A stretch of DNA of 64,000 bases from Proteus alimentorum. Its GTDB lineage: Bacteria; Pseudomonadota; Gammaproteobacteria; Enterobacterales; Enterobacteriaceae. The DNA lies in NCBI RefSeq assembly GCF_002607735.1, contig NZ_NBVR01000031.1, forward strand, positions 590,262-654,261. The letters run 5' to 3'. Made by a program: the position numbers and the translations under genes. The notes beneath the pieces were generated by a model, which saw only the letters and a program-made list of their open reading frames with translations, did not search any database and was not told the origin of the DNA. Positions 49,066-59,135 of this stretch are shown here, one piece after another; positions within the stretch are counted from its first letter, which is position 1, and each line of letters begins with the position of its first letter.

Positions 49066-49902
49066 ATGAAATTACAACAACTCCTTATCACCCTTTCCCT
49101 TTATGCAGTTTCCTCATTGCCAATAATCGCTGCTTCAACTCAATGCACAGAGACTGAAAAGCAAACCAATATTGCCAATAGCGATATTGTATTGCTCAGT
49201 TCTTATAACGGCCCTGTTAAATCAGTCACGATGACAAGCACTATACCCCATGACGGACGTTTTAAAGCGCTAAAAGGTGAAATTCACTTTGATGAGTGTG
49301 GAAAGTTATTAAAAGATAACACCTCAATGCAGGAGTACATTGAAGGTAATGTAGAAACTAATTTAATAAGAACATTACCTAACAACCCATTGGTTATCCG
49401 TTATCAATTTCAGATAAAAAACGCCTATGGCTCACACTCTATCTACATGCAAGAAACCTATCATAAAGATGAACAAAACCGGTTCGATAAAAAAGTCATT
49501 CAATATTACGCAAATGATGGCACTTTACTGGATACCGTCACCAGCCAATTCGACTATAAGAATGGGCGCATTATTAAAGAAACCAGCAAATCGTCAGATC
49601 CTACAACTGAAACTAGCACAACACAATACAGCTATAATCCCCAAGGAAAACTACAATCCGTTATAGAAGACGGCAAAATAAATGTAGAGTATCAGTATGA
49701 TCTAGAAGGGAAAGTGGTTACTCAATCAAACTATGTCAAAGGCATTAATGGAGAGGATAAAGCCTTTATCACGACTTGCCTTGAATGGGACAAATTTGCT
49801 AATTGTTCAAAAGAGAAACTTGAAAGTACGATTAAATTTAATGATGAAGTCATTAATTTTAGTAAAGCCATGCTTCATAACGAGTTTATTTACTACGAAT
49901 AA
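49066..49902 (+). CDS. Secreted YnfC-like protein (UPF0257), copy 1
   Basis: 278 residues from the internal ATG (MKLQQLLITLSL) after GGAC; the longer frame would spoil the signal peptide. Signal peptide about 1-24 (PIIAAST). YNGPVKSVTMTST at the start of the mature part and CLEWDKFANC...FIYYE at the end match the E. coli YnfC pattern (GPVKDFTQT, CEYDSHANPVDC, IDYY). Middle part contains YD-repeat-like segments (YSYNPQGKLQSV, YQYDLEGKV). E. coli YnfC is a lipoprotein, but here the Cys is not in a lipobox, so probably periplasmic. Function unknown. Next gene is a paralog. Confidence 0.72.
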   Translation: MKLQQLLITLSLYAVSSLPIIAASTQCTETEKQTNIANSDIVLLSSYNGPVKSVTMTSTIPHDGRFKALKGEIHFDECGKLLKDNTSMQEYIEGNVETNLIRTLPNNPLVIRYQFQIKNAYGSHSIYMQETYHKDEQNRFDKKVIQYYANDGTLLDTVTSQFDYKNGRIIKETSKSSDPTTETSTTQYSYNPQGKLQSVIEDGKINVEYQYDLEGKVVTQSNYVKGINGEDKAFITTCLEWDKFANCSKEKLESTIKFNDEVINFSKAMLHNEFIYYE

Positions 49903-50128
49903 TAGTTATATTATATTTTCGTATCAAATTTAAGTTAATAATATAAAAATCAGACTATCAAAAATAGACTGGTTTTTATATTTATTACATATCTTCTTAT
50001 CTATGGTTAGATACTCTCTCATGATACTTTCATTAAAAAACAATTTGTGTAAAACTACTTAAATCAATTAATGATGAATATGCTTTATAGCGTGTTCTCT
50101 TTTAATAAAATTTAAGATGACTCATTAT

Positions 50129-50959
50129 ATGAAATTATCACTTCTTTTTATTTTTTCTCTATACACCCTTTTTGTTTCACTCCCAGTATTTGCGACATCA
50201 ACATCTTGTACAGATCGACAAAAACAGGTGAACCAATCTAATAATATGCCCGTCATGTTAGAGTTTTATTATGGACCTATAAAATCAATCATCATCACCA
50301 GCACATTACCTGAAAAAGGTCGATTTAAAGCCTATAAAGGTGAAATTCAATTTGATGGATGTGGCTCTCTCACTAAATTTTATTCGTCTACGCAAGAATA
50401 TATTCATGAGCGAATCGAAACAAATCTTGTAAGAATGTCAACACCTTATAATATCAAATATAAATACCAGCTAAAGAGTTTACACAAGATCTATACTCTC
50501 TATCTTAATGAGCTATATGATAAAAATAATCAAAACCAGATAATAAATAAAACTGCTCATTTCTATGATGGCGATGGATCACCTATCGGTACTGATTTTT
50601 CAAAAATTTTTTATGATGGCAGTAAGATTGCATCAGAAACAATTATTGAATCTAGCGCTGAAAATCAGGGAAGTACCCTTTATTACTCTTATGATAATGA
50701 AGGCCGCCTCTTAAAAGCAATTGATAATGATGAAGTTATGCTAGAATTTAATTATGGTGAAGATGGTAAAATTTTACATCAAATGCAAATATTTACGAGC
50801 ATGTATGACGATATAAGAGAATATGACAGTACTTGCCAAGAATGGGATAAATATAATAATTGCTTAACATGGAATATGGTAAGTGAAGTTAGAAAAGATG
50901 GCACAGTAATCGATACCAGCACAGCAATTGTATATAATAAATTTGAATATTATGAATAA
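50129..50959 (+). CDS. Secreted YnfC-like protein (UPF0257), copy 2
   Basis: 276 residues from MKLSLLFIFSL; an ATG four codons upstream is the alternative start. Signal peptide about 1-23 (PVFATS). Paralog of the preceding gene throughout: YYGPIKSIIITSTLPEKGRFKAYKGEI, ETNLVRM, YSYDNEGRLLKAI, CQEWDKYNNC and FEYYE correspond block by block, at roughly 40-50% identity by eye. An old tandem duplication with separate leaders (about 210 bp between the genes). Terminator follows. Confidence 0.72.
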   Translation: MKLSLLFIFSLYTLFVSLPVFATSTSCTDRQKQVNQSNNMPVMLEFYYGPIKSIIITSTLPEKGRFKAYKGEIQFDGCGSLTKFYSSTQEYIHERIETNLVRMSTPYNIKYKYQLKSLHKIYTLYLNELYDKNNQNQIINKTAHFYDGDGSPIGTDFSKIFYDGSKIASETIIESSAENQGSTLYYSYDNEGRLLKAIDNDEVMLEFNYGEDGKILHQMQIFTSMYDDIREYDSTCQEWDKYNNCLTWNMVSEVRKDGTVIDTSTAIVYNKFEYYE

Positions 50960-51021
50960 CTTACTTGTATTAAAAATTTAAAATCATACTCTCTTTTAAA
51001 TTTATCATGATATTAAATAAC

Positions 51022-51055
51022 AAAGGCCACCTTATTAAAAATAAAGTGGCCTTTT
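51022..51055. terminator. Bidirectional terminator
   Basis: AAAGGCCAC-C-TTATT-AAA-AATAA-A-GTGGCCTTTT between copy 2 of the YnfC-like genes and convergent putP. Confidence 0.85.
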
Positions 51056-51079
51056 ATTTATCTTATTTTCTATATTTTA

Positions 51080-52564
51080 TTATGTATTACGATATTGAGT
51101 TTCAGCTTCATCAAAGCGTTGTTGGTTCTCTTTACTTGGCTCTTTACCCATTAAACTAATGACAACAATCGCGATAGAGGCAAAGATAAAACCAGGAATA
51201 ATTTCATATAACCCAAACCATTTATATTGCATCCACACTAACACAGTTAAAGCACCAATCAACATTCCAGCAAATGCACCATTACGAGTCATACGTTTCC
51301 ACATTACAGAAATGAGGATCACCGGGCCAAAAGCGGCACCAAAACCAGCCCACGCGTTACTCACTAAATCAAGCACCTTATTATTTGGATCACGCGCTAA
51401 GAAGATTGCGATAATCGCAACTAATAACACCATGCCACGCCCAACCCAAACTAACTCTTTTTGACTCGCACTTTTACGAATAAATGGCTTGTATAAATCT
51501 TCAGTTAACGCACTTGCACAGACTAATAATTGACAGCTTAATGTACTCATTACCGCAGCGAGAATTGCAGACAGCAGAATACCAGCAATCCATGGATTAA
51601 AGAGTAGTGAAGCCAGCTCCATAAAAATACGTTCATTTTTAGCTGTTACTGCTCCCGCTTGTGCTGGATTCATTTCGAAGTAAGCAATACCGAAGAATCC
51701 AACCGCAACAGTGCCTCCTAAACAGAGGATCATCCATGTCATACCAATACGACGTGCTTTACGAATAGTTTGGTTAGAATCAGCGGCCATAAAACGAGCT
51801 AAAATATGAGGTTGCCCAAAATAGCCTAATCCCCATGCTAATAATGAAACGATCGCGATGAAATCAAGCCCTTTGAACATATCCAAATAAGATGGATCTT
51901 TTGCTTTAATGATCGCAATAGAAGTATCAATGCCCCCCACTGAGAAAATAACAATAATAGGCGTTAGGATCAGAGCAAAAATCATTAAAGTCGCTTGAAC
52001 TGTATCTGTCCAACTTACGGCAAGAAAGCCACCTAAAAAGGTATATGCGATAGTTGCAAGCGCACCATAAATCATCGCTTCGTGATAAGGAATATGGAAT
52101 GTAGATTCAAACAGCATTCCACCAGCAACCACACCGGATGCACAATAGATAGTAAAGAAGGTAAGAATAACTAATGCTGAAATAATACGTAGCATTTTGC
52201 TTTTATCATCAAAGCGCGATGTCAAATAATCGGGTAACGTTAATGCATTATTATTTTTTTCAGTTTGCAAACGTAAACGCCCTGCAACTAAACGCCAGTT
52301 TAGCCATGCGCCTAAACAGAGCCCAATAGCTATCCAACTTTCTGATATACCAGCGAAAAATACCACGCCAGGTAATCCCATTAATAACCAACCACTCATA
52401 TCAGAGGCGCCCGCTGACAGCGCAGTTACCACACTGCCTAGTCGCCGACCGCCAAGAATATAATCATCAAAGTTTTTTGTTGAACGATAAGCAAGGTAGC
52501 CAATAAAAAGCATACCCAAGATATAGATCGTAAATGTAATTAGCATTGGCGAAGTTAGGGCCAT
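51080..52564 (-). CDS. putP: Sodium/proline symporter PutP
   Basis: 494 residues (E. coli 502), 13 membrane segments, SSS family. LGGRRLGSVVTALSAGASDMSGWLLMGLPG near residue 37 is the substrate/sodium signature; GLGYFGQPHILARFMA near residue 240 is the SSS motif. Imports proline with sodium. Divergent from putA across a 470-bp control region, the arrangement in E. coli. Confidence 0.95.
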   Translation of the reverse strand: MALTSPMLITFTIYILGMLFIGYLAYRSTKNFDDYILGGRRLGSVVTALSAGASDMSGWLLMGLPGVVFFAGISESWIAIGLCLGAWLNWRLVAGRLRLQTEKNNNALTLPDYLTSRFDDKSKMLRIISALVILTFFTIYCASGVVAGGMLFESTFHIPYHEAMIYGALATIAYTFLGGFLAVSWTDTVQATLMIFALILTPIIVIFSVGGIDTSIAIIKAKDPSYLDMFKGLDFIAIVSLLAWGLGYFGQPHILARFMAADSNQTIRKARRIGMTWMILCLGGTVAVGFFGIAYFEMNPAQAGAVTAKNERIFMELASLLFNPWIAGILLSAILAAVMSTLSCQLLVCASALTEDLYKPFIRKSASQKELVWVGRGMVLLVAIIAIFLARDPNNKVLDLVSNAWAGFGAAFGPVILISVMWKRMTRNGAFAGMLIGALTVLVWMQYKWFGLYEIIPGFIFASIAIVVISLMGKEPSKENQQRFDEAETQYRNT

Positions 52565-53033
52565 AATTGCAGTTCTCCATAAATCTGTTTCCGATCATCG
52601 GTATGCTTTTGACTCGTACAGGAACGTTGCACTTCGTTGCGCATTAATGATCTTTTCAGTTTTTAATTAAAATAATTTCTTACAGCAACAGATAAAGCAT
52701 TCACATCAATCCTAGAATAGGTTAACTGCATTTAACAAGAAATTAACGTTTAAATGTTTAAATTTTGTTTATGACTTCACACTATTTGTCTGAATTCGAG
52801 GATGCATTATAAATGCAAACATCTACAAAATAAATATAATTAATTGATTTACATACATATATATAGAAGAAATAAATTAATTCATTTTTAATCACCCACA
52901 AAACCTGACTACTTTCACATTATTTATAAATAAATTGTTAACAATGTTGCACAAAGTTGCAACATGAATGATATTAATAAAAATAACGGGTAACTGTATT
53001 TGTGAATGAGAAATAGAATATGAGGAGCACTGC
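52565..53033. promoter_or_regulatory. put control region with paired PutA operators
   Basis: The E. coli PutA operator core is GTTGCA. Here it occurs in two pairs with the same geometry: GTTGCA-cttc-GTTGCG at 52626-52641 next to putP and GTTGCA-caaa-GTTGCA at 52946-52961 next to putA (72 bp before the start). The 10-bp repeat puts both cores of a pair on the same face of the helix, fitting a dimer of the ribbon-helix-helix domain of PutA at each gene end. DNA looping between them is inferred. Confidence 0.75.
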
Positions 53034-56000
53034 ATGAGTAGCACAACAATGGGTGTTAGACTTGATGAAGAAACCCGCAATAGATTAAAAGAAGCTGCAC
53101 AGAAATTAGATAGAACATCGCATTGGTTAATTAAACAGGCTATTTTCAATTATCTCGAACAAGTTGAAAATGATCAGATTAATCTTGGTAACTCAACACT
53201 TACAGAGCAAGATATTGATGAAAGCCCTGAAACACCAACTGCTCATTATCAGCCTTTCTTGGAGTTTGCTGAACATATTCACCCACAGTCTGTTTTACGC
53301 TCAGCAATTACTTCTGCATATCGCACACCTGAAACACAAGCTGTACCTATGCTATTGCAACAAGCGACCTTACCTGAAAATGAGGCCCAAGCAACGCATA
53401 AATTAGCCTATTCCATTGCCGAAAAATTACGTAAACAGAAAAATGGTGTTGGACGTTCAGGGCTGGTTCAAGGTCTATTACAGGAATTCTCACTTTCTTC
53501 ACAAGAAGGTGTTGCTCTAATGTGCTTAGCAGAAGCGTTATTACGTATTCCAGATAAAGCCACACGTGATGCTCTTATCCGCGATAAAATCAGTCATGGA
53601 AACTGGCGTTCACACTTAGGACAAAGCCAATCTATGTTTGTGAATGCAGCGACATGGGGCTTATTATTCACTGGTAAATTAGTTTCTACACATAATGAAG
53701 AAAAACTGTCTAACTCTTTAAATCGCATTCTCACCAAAAGTGGCGAGCCATTAGTTCGTAAAGGCGTTGATATGGCGATGCGTTTAATGGGTGAGCAATT
53801 TGTGACAGGTGAGACAATTTCTCAAGCACTCGCGAATGCGCGCAAACTTGAAGAAAAAGGTTTTAGCTACTCTTATGACATGTTAGGGGAAGCGGCATTA
53901 ACAGAAAAAGACGCACAAGATTATTTAGTCTCTTATCAACAAGCGATCCATGCAATTGGCAAAGCCTCTAATGGCAGAGGTATTTATGAAGGCCCAGGAA
54001 TATCTATCAAGCTTTCAGCATTACATCCCCGTTATAGCCGTGCTCAATATGAGCGAGTGATGTCAGAACTTTACCCTCGCCTGCTCTCATTAACATTACA
54101 AGCAAAGCAATACGATATTGGTATTAATATTGATGCAGAAGAAGCGGATAGACTTGAAATTTCACTCGATCTACTTGAGAAGCTCTGTTTTGAACCCGAA
54201 TTAGCGGGTTGGAATGGTATTGGCTTTGTTATTCAGGCTTACCAAAAGCGTTGTCCATTCGTGATTGATTATGTCATTGATTTGGCACGCCGTAGTCGTC
54301 GTCGCTTAATGATCCGTTTAGTGAAAGGCGCTTATTGGGATAGCGAAGTCAAACGCGCTCAAATTGATGGCCTTGAAGACTATCCGGTCTATACTCGCAA
54401 AGTGTATACCGATGTCTCTTATCTTGCTTGTGCGAAAAAACTCCTCGCATCACCTAATTTTATTTATCCGCAATTCGCCACGCATAATGCACATACACTG
54501 TCAGCAATTTATCATTTAGCGGGTCAAAACTATTACCCCGGACAATATGAATTCCAGTGTTTACACGGTATGGGGGAGCCCCTTTATGCGCAAGTTGTCG
54601 GAAAAATAGCAGACGGGAAATTAGGTCGCCCTTGTCGTATTTATGCGCCAGTAGGGACTCATGAAACATTACTTGCCTATTTAGTCCGTCGCTTACTTGA
54701 AAATGGCGCTAATACATCATTTGTAAACCGAATTGCGGATACCACAATTTCTCTTGATGAATTAGTGGCAGATCCAGTCAAAGAAGTGAATAGAATGGCT
54801 CAAGTTGAAGGCCAAGTTGGGCTTTCTCATCCTAAAATTCCGCTTCCTAATAAACTGTATGGTGATGAACGTAAAAACTCACCGGGCATTGATATGTCAA
54901 ACGAACATCGCTTGGCATCGCTTTCTAGTGCCTTATTAACATCAGCAACTGAAAATAGCCATTGTGAACCTTTATTAGGTGATACGTTTAGTGTTTCAGA
55001 AAAAACACCAGAACTTCAATCTGTATTAAACCCAGCCAATCATGCAGATATTGTCGGTACAGTAAGAGAAGCCACAGAAGCCGAGGCAGATTTTGCCTTA
55101 ACCATTGCTCAAGAAAAAGGCGAGATCTGGTTTGCAACACCACCAGCACAAAGAGCTTCATTCTTGATCCGTACGGCGGAATTAATGGAACAGCAAATGG
55201 GACCATTAATGGGGATATTAGTGCGTGAAGCAGGTAAAACTTATAGCAATGCGATTGCTGAAGTTCGTGAAGCCATTGATTTTCTCTATTATTATGCAGC
55301 CCAAGTCGCTCAAGACTTTGATAACAATACACATCGACCTTTAGGGCCTGTGGTTTGTATCAGTCCTTGGAATTTCCCATTGGCAATATTCAGCGGACAA
55401 ATTGCGGCAGCTTTAGCCGCGGGTAATACCGTTCTTGCAAAACCCGCAGAGCAAACACCTTTAATTGCATCAAAAGCCGTTGAGCTTTTCCATCAAGCTG
55501 GTGTTCCTTCTTTTGCACTACAACTGCTACCGGGACAAGGTGAAACCATTGGTGCACGATTAGTGGCTGATGAGCGTGTTCGTGGTGTGATGTTTACAGG
55601 TTCAACCGATGTTGCTCATATTTTACAAAAGACCTTAGCAGGTCGATTGGATAGTGAAGGCCACCCAGTACCTTTAATCGCAGAAACTGGTGGCTTAAAT
55701 GCCATGATTGTTGATTCATCTGCATTAACAGAACAAGTGGTGACTGATGTTATGGCATCTGCTTACGATAGCGCGGGTCAGCGTTGCTCTGCATTACGCC
55801 TATTGTGTATTCAAGAAGAAGTGGCTGATCATACTATCGAAATGCTTAAAGGTGCGATGGCACAAGCTACAATGGGTGACCCAAGTTTGCTATCCACAGA
55901 TATTGGCCCAGTTATCGATAAAGAAGCAAAATCAGTCATAGAGAAGCATATCCAATCTATGCGCACAACGGGTTTCGAGATTTATCAAGCATCACACAAT

Positions 56001-57002
56001 AGCCTGTCAAAACACGTTGAGAATAACAGTACTTTTGTTCAACCCACTTTAATTGAATTAGATAAAGTGAGTTCATTGAAGAAAGAAATCTTTGGCCCTG
56101 TGTTACATGTTGTACGTTATGCAAGCCAAGATTTACCTGCTTTGCTAGAAGAGATTAATGCAACGGGATATGGGCTAACAATGGGCGTCCATACACGTAT
56201 TGATGAAACGATTGCTTATGTTGCCTCAAATGCCAAAGTAGGAAATTTATACGTAAATCGCAATATGGTTGGTGCAGTTGTAGGGGTTCAGCCTTTTGGT
56301 GGCGAAGGATTATCGGGGACAGGCCCTAAAGCCGGCGGCCCTGTTTATCTGTATCGTTTATTATCTAAACGCCCTGAAAATGCGGCAACGCAAACACTCG
56401 CACGCCAAGATGAAACACTGCCTCTTGATACTTCTATGCGTAATACGTTATTGCAGACTTATCATAAGTATATGGAATGGCTATCAAGCAGAGCGGATAA
56501 ATCACACTATGAAGCGTTAGAGAAATATGCCCTTGCATCCCAAGCAGGAACACTGCGCGTATTACCGGGCCCTACTGGTGAACGTAATACTTATCAATTA
56601 GTCCCTTGTGGTTATGTGCTGTGTATTTCAGATAACGAGCAAGATGCATTCACTCAAATTGCCGCCGTTCTCGCTTCTGGCTGTCATGCCGTTGTCGTTA
56701 ATAGCCTGTTCTCACAAAAAACATATCGTGAATTACCTGATATTGTCAGAAAAGCCATTACATTGACTGAAAACTGGAATGATGAGTCACTGAAAATAAA
56801 TGCCGTGATTTACCATGGTGATGGTGATCAATTGCGTGAAACTTGCCAGAAAATTGCGCAACGCAAAGGGGCAATCCTTTCTGTTCAAGGATTTTCTCGC
56901 GGTGAGACTGGTCTATTGTTAGAGCGTTTATTGCATGAAAGAGCATTAAGCATTAATACAGCCGCCGCTGGAGGCAATGCGAGCTTGATGACGATTAGTT
57001 AA
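53034..57002 (+). CDS. putA: Trifunctional proline utilisation protein PutA
   Basis: 1322 residues (E. coli 1320). Ribbon-helix-helix DNA-binding domain at 1-47 (MGVRLDEETRNRLKEAA, HWLIKQAIFNYLE). Proline dehydrogenase barrel about 260-610, with the FAD/substrate segments LVKGAYWDSEVKRAQ and ATHNAHT. P5C dehydrogenase domain about 650-1120, with SPWNFPLAIF, ETGGLNAMIVD and catalytic Cys918 in GQRCSALR. A C-terminal domain follows. Oxidises proline to glutamate and represses the put genes when not membrane-bound. Confidence 0.96.
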   Translation: MSSTTMGVRLDEETRNRLKEAAQKLDRTSHWLIKQAIFNYLEQVENDQINLGNSTLTEQDIDESPETPTAHYQPFLEFAEHIHPQSVLRSAITSAYRTPETQAVPMLLQQATLPENEAQATHKLAYSIAEKLRKQKNGVGRSGLVQGLLQEFSLSSQEGVALMCLAEALLRIPDKATRDALIRDKISHGNWRSHLGQSQSMFVNAATWGLLFTGKLVSTHNEEKLSNSLNRILTKSGEPLVRKGVDMAMRLMGEQFVTGETISQALANARKLEEKGFSYSYDMLGEAALTEKDAQDYLVSYQQAIHAIGKASNGRGIYEGPGISIKLSALHPRYSRAQYERVMSELYPRLLSLTLQAKQYDIGINIDAEEADRLEISLDLLEKLCFEPELAGWNGIGFVIQAYQKRCPFVIDYVIDLARRSRRRLMIRLVKGAYWDSEVKRAQIDGLEDYPVYTRKVYTDVSYLACAKKLLASPNFIYPQFATHNAHTLSAIYHLAGQNYYPGQYEFQCLHGMGEPLYAQVVGKIADGKLGRPCRIYAPVGTHETLLAYLVRRLLENGANTSFVNRIADTTISLDELVADPVKEVNRMAQVEGQVGLSHPKIPLPNKLYGDERKNSPGIDMSNEHRLASLSSALLTSATENSHCEPLLGDTFSVSEKTPELQSVLNPANHADIVGTVREATEAEADFALTIAQEKGEIWFATPPAQRASFLIRTAELMEQQMGPLMGILVREAGKTYSNAIAEVREAIDFLYYYAAQVAQDFDNNTHRPLGPVVCISPWNFPLAIFSGQIAAALAAGNTVLAKPAEQTPLIASKAVELFHQAGVPSFALQLLPGQGETIGARLVADERVRGVMFTGSTDVAHILQKTLAGRLDSEGHPVPLIAETGGLNAMIVDSSALTEQVVTDVMASAYDSAGQRCSALRLLCIQEEVADHTIEMLKGAMAQATMGDPSLLSTDIGPVIDKEAKSVIEKHIQSMRTTGFEIYQASHNSLSKHVENNSTFVQPTLIELDKVSSLKKEIFGPVLHVVRYASQDLPALLEEINATGYGLTMGVHTRIDETIAYVASNAKVGNLYVNRNMVGAVVGVQPFGGEGLSGTGPKAGGPVYLYRLLSKRPENAATQTLARQDETLPLDTSMRNTLLQTYHKYMEWLSSRADKSHYEALEKYALASQAGTLRVLPGPTGERNTYQLVPCGYVLCISDNEQDAFTQIAAVLASGCHAVVVNSLFSQKTYRELPDIVRKAITLTENWNDESLKINAVIYHGDGDQLRETCQKIAQRKGAILSVQGFSRGETGLLLERLLHERALSINTAAAGGNASLMTIS

Positions 57003-57035
57003 TTATCCCCCTCTCTTTCTCTCCTTATCTTTGAG

Positions 57036-57073
57036 ACCACCTTTAAAGTTTGTTTTCTTAAAGGTGGTTTTTT
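57036..57073 (+). terminator. Terminator of putA
   Basis: ACCACCTTTAA paired with TTAAAGGTGGT, followed by T residues, 34 bp after the stop. Confidence 0.9.
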
Positions 57074-57194
57074 CTTTTGTTACTTCATTATTTTTAAAGA
57101 GATAGTCAAAAATGTTATTTTTTTGAAGGCTGTGACTATTCTCACTCTTTTTATATTTATTATTCGCGATGAGTTCGTTTAGTAAATATACTTA

Positions 57195-57275
57195 CGCTCA
57201 AGTCAACCTAGAAGTTGATTTAATTATATCTTTATGAATACCTGAAACTTGCGCCCCACTGTGGGCGCTTTTTTT
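57195..57275 (+). ncRNA. Candidate small RNA between putA and fliZ
   Basis: A second, free-standing terminator (GCGCCC-cactgt-GGGCGC, then eight T, 57251-57276) with no gene in front of it. Upstream there is a -10-like TATACT (57187-57192), then TCAAC-CTAGAA-GTTGA, which can form a small hairpin. A transcript of about 75-80 nt with an unstructured AT-rich middle would look like an Hfq-binding RNA. No -35 of quality and no known homolog recognised. Confidence 0.4.
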
Positions 57276-57395
57276 ATTTATTAATCAATATATTATTAGT
57301 CTGAGTATTCTTATTAAAGGATAAATAAAAAACTATTTTAAGATAAGAGGAAAAGTAGAAAGGTAAATAAAATATGATGATCAACGACAAAAGAA

Positions 57396-57422
57396 AAAGG
57401 AGTAGGCTAGGCTACTCCTTTT
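57396..57422 (-). terminator. Terminator of the fliAZ operon
   Basis: GGAGTAG / CTACTCC stem read on the minus strand, then TTTTTCTTTT, 20 bp after the fliZ stop. Confidence 0.85.
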
Positions 57423-57442
57423 AAGGTCTCTCTTGAGCGCAA

Positions 57443-57973
57443 TTAGTGACTGCTACTCATCGATGATGGCTCTTGGCACCAATCGAGATATTGCTCATAC
57501 TTACGTAGTGCAATGTTGTAGTTACTAAATGCAGAGGGAGTGAGCTTTTTACTCAAGTCTGACTGAATTTTCTCTGTCGTAAATTCTTGACGCGGAAAAT
57601 TAGTGGAAGTCAGTAATTCATCGAGCCGACGTAAACGAACCACATACTCACGAACAGTACTGTGGCTCATCTCCGTTTGTTCAAACAAATACTGCTTAAA
57701 AGACATAATGTCAAAGTAGTCAGTTTCACTATTACAGTAAATCTCACTACAAAAACGGCATAGCGCAGAGAACTTCTCTTGTAACGTTTCCCACGTTTCA
57801 TCATCAACTAAATCCGTCATTTCAGAAATGGCTTCTTTATTGATAACTTGGCGATTGAATACGAGAGAGATCCGATCAAGCGCCTTGTGGCAATGTAGAC
57901 AATGAGTCTGGCTGTGTTTATAGTCTTTAATGTAACGGCTTAGCGGCCGTTTCTTTTGTGTTGAAACAGACAT
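57443..57973 (-). CDS. fliZ: Flagellar regulator FliZ
   Basis: 176 residues (E. coli 183). KKRPLSRYIKDYKHSQTHCLHCHKALDRISLVFN at the start, then a core-binding-like fold of tyrosine recombinases: SHSTVREYVVRLRRLDELL and ALRKYEQYLDWC. FliZ binds sigma-S-type promoters and represses them while favouring motility. Follows fliA by 58 bp, as in the E. coli fliAZ operon. Confidence 0.92.
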   Translation of the reverse strand: MSVSTQKKRPLSRYIKDYKHSQTHCLHCHKALDRISLVFNRQVINKEAISEMTDLVDDETWETLQEKFSALCRFCSEIYCNSETDYFDIMSFKQYLFEQTEMSHSTVREYVVRLRRLDELLTSTNFPRQEFTTEKIQSDLSKKLTPSAFSNYNIALRKYEQYLDWCQEPSSMSSSH

Positions 57974-58031
57974 AAGAGATAAAGCCCTGTGTTGTAGTCT
58001 TAATAAACAAAAACAAAAATAAGCAAAACTT

Positions 58032-58754
58032 CTATTTCTCTGGGTTTAAGCGTGCTCGCAGCCTTTTTATAGCTTGGCTGTGTAGCTGACTTACGCGGGA
58101 TTCCCCGACATTAAGCACTGCGCCTATTTCTTTCAAATTAAGTTCTTCCTGATAATACAGAGTAAGAACCATTTTTTCCCTTTCGGGAAGCAATTCTATC
58201 GCGTCTATGACTCTTTGGCGAATATCACTTTCTAATAACATCTGTAATGGATTGTCATCATGATCTTCGTCTTGAGACGGTTCACAGCTTTCACCGTAAA
58301 TTTCATGCCATTCGTCATAAGAAAACAATTGGCTGTTATTCGTATCCAATAGGATCTGCCGGTATTCTGCTAACTCAATCTGCAAATGATCAGCAACTTC
58401 CTGTTCTAATGGGGGTCGTCCTAGATCCTGCTCCAGTTGATGAATAGAATGGGTAACTTCTCTTGCATTGCGACGCACACTGCGTGGCGCCCAATCTCGA
58501 CTGCGTAGCTCATCCAACATCGAGCCACGGATACGTTGAACAGCGTAAGTGGTAAAGGCAGCACCTTGCATTGAGTCATAACGCTCAACGGCGTTTAATA
58601 ACCCAATCCCACCCGCTTGCAAAAGATCATCCAATTCAACACTCGCAGGTAACTTGACCTGTAATCGTAATGCTTCATGGCGAACCAACGGGACATATCG
58701 CTCCCAGAGGCTATTTTTGTCCATCACGCCTTCGGCGGTATACAAATCACTCAC
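58032..58754 (-). CDS. fliA: Flagellar sigma factor FliA (sigma-28)
   Basis: 240 residues from the GTG at 58754, which has AGGTG about 9 bp upstream and gives the E. coli start SDLYTAEGVMDK. A GTG four codons further up overlaps that ribosome site and is less likely. Regions: 2 (LVRHEALRLQVKLPASVELDDLLQAG), 3 (RSRDWAPRSVRRNAREV) and 4 (LPEREKMVLTLYYQEELNLKEIGAVLNVGESRVSQLHSQAIKRL in blocks). Directs RNA polymerase to class 3 flagellar genes such as the flagellin next door. Confidence 0.95.
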   Translation of the reverse strand: MSDLYTAEGVMDKNSLWERYVPLVRHEALRLQVKLPASVELDDLLQAGGIGLLNAVERYDSMQGAAFTTYAVQRIRGSMLDELRSRDWAPRSVRRNAREVTHSIHQLEQDLGRPPLEQEVADHLQIELAEYRQILLDTNNSQLFSYDEWHEIYGESCEPSQDEDHDDNPLQMLLESDIRQRVIDAIELLPEREKMVLTLYYQEELNLKEIGAVLNVGESRVSQLHSQAIKRLRARLNPEK

Positions 58755-59135
58755 AACAAAAGACACCTTTGGATAAAAGACCGGAAACCATTATCTGGCG
58801 AAATAGATTTAGCAATCGGCTGAACAGTGAAGCAAAAGCGCCTCTTTTTCACCTATGCCAAATTTTCAGCAAAAATCGGGTTTTCATTGATAATTAATTT
58901 GTCATTGCATTACGAGAACTACTTTACCTTAAAAGAGGGGTGGCTAATCCTTAGAAAAACCGTTAATTAAATTGATAATTTAGCTCATTAAAAGAAATCG
59001 ACATATTGAATATGCATTCTGTTCATAAAAAAATAACATATAAATCATAGTATTTTATTTTATGAGATTTTAGCTTCTTGGTAATAAGTTTAAATACTCA
59101 TAAATGATTAATTAAAAAAACGATTGTTTTGATGA
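58755..59135. other. Spacer upstream of fliA
   Basis: About 380 bp between fliA and the flagellin terminator. It must contain the FlhDC-dependent fliA promoter on the minus strand; I could not assign it with confidence. A GCCGATTG and a GCCAGATAA occur near 58790-58825 but without a properly spaced TAAA. Confidence 0.5.

Noticed and set aside
58785..58825. Sigma-28 promoter for fliA
   Set aside because: GCCGATTG and GCCAGATAA are present but no TAAA at 15 bp upstream of either.
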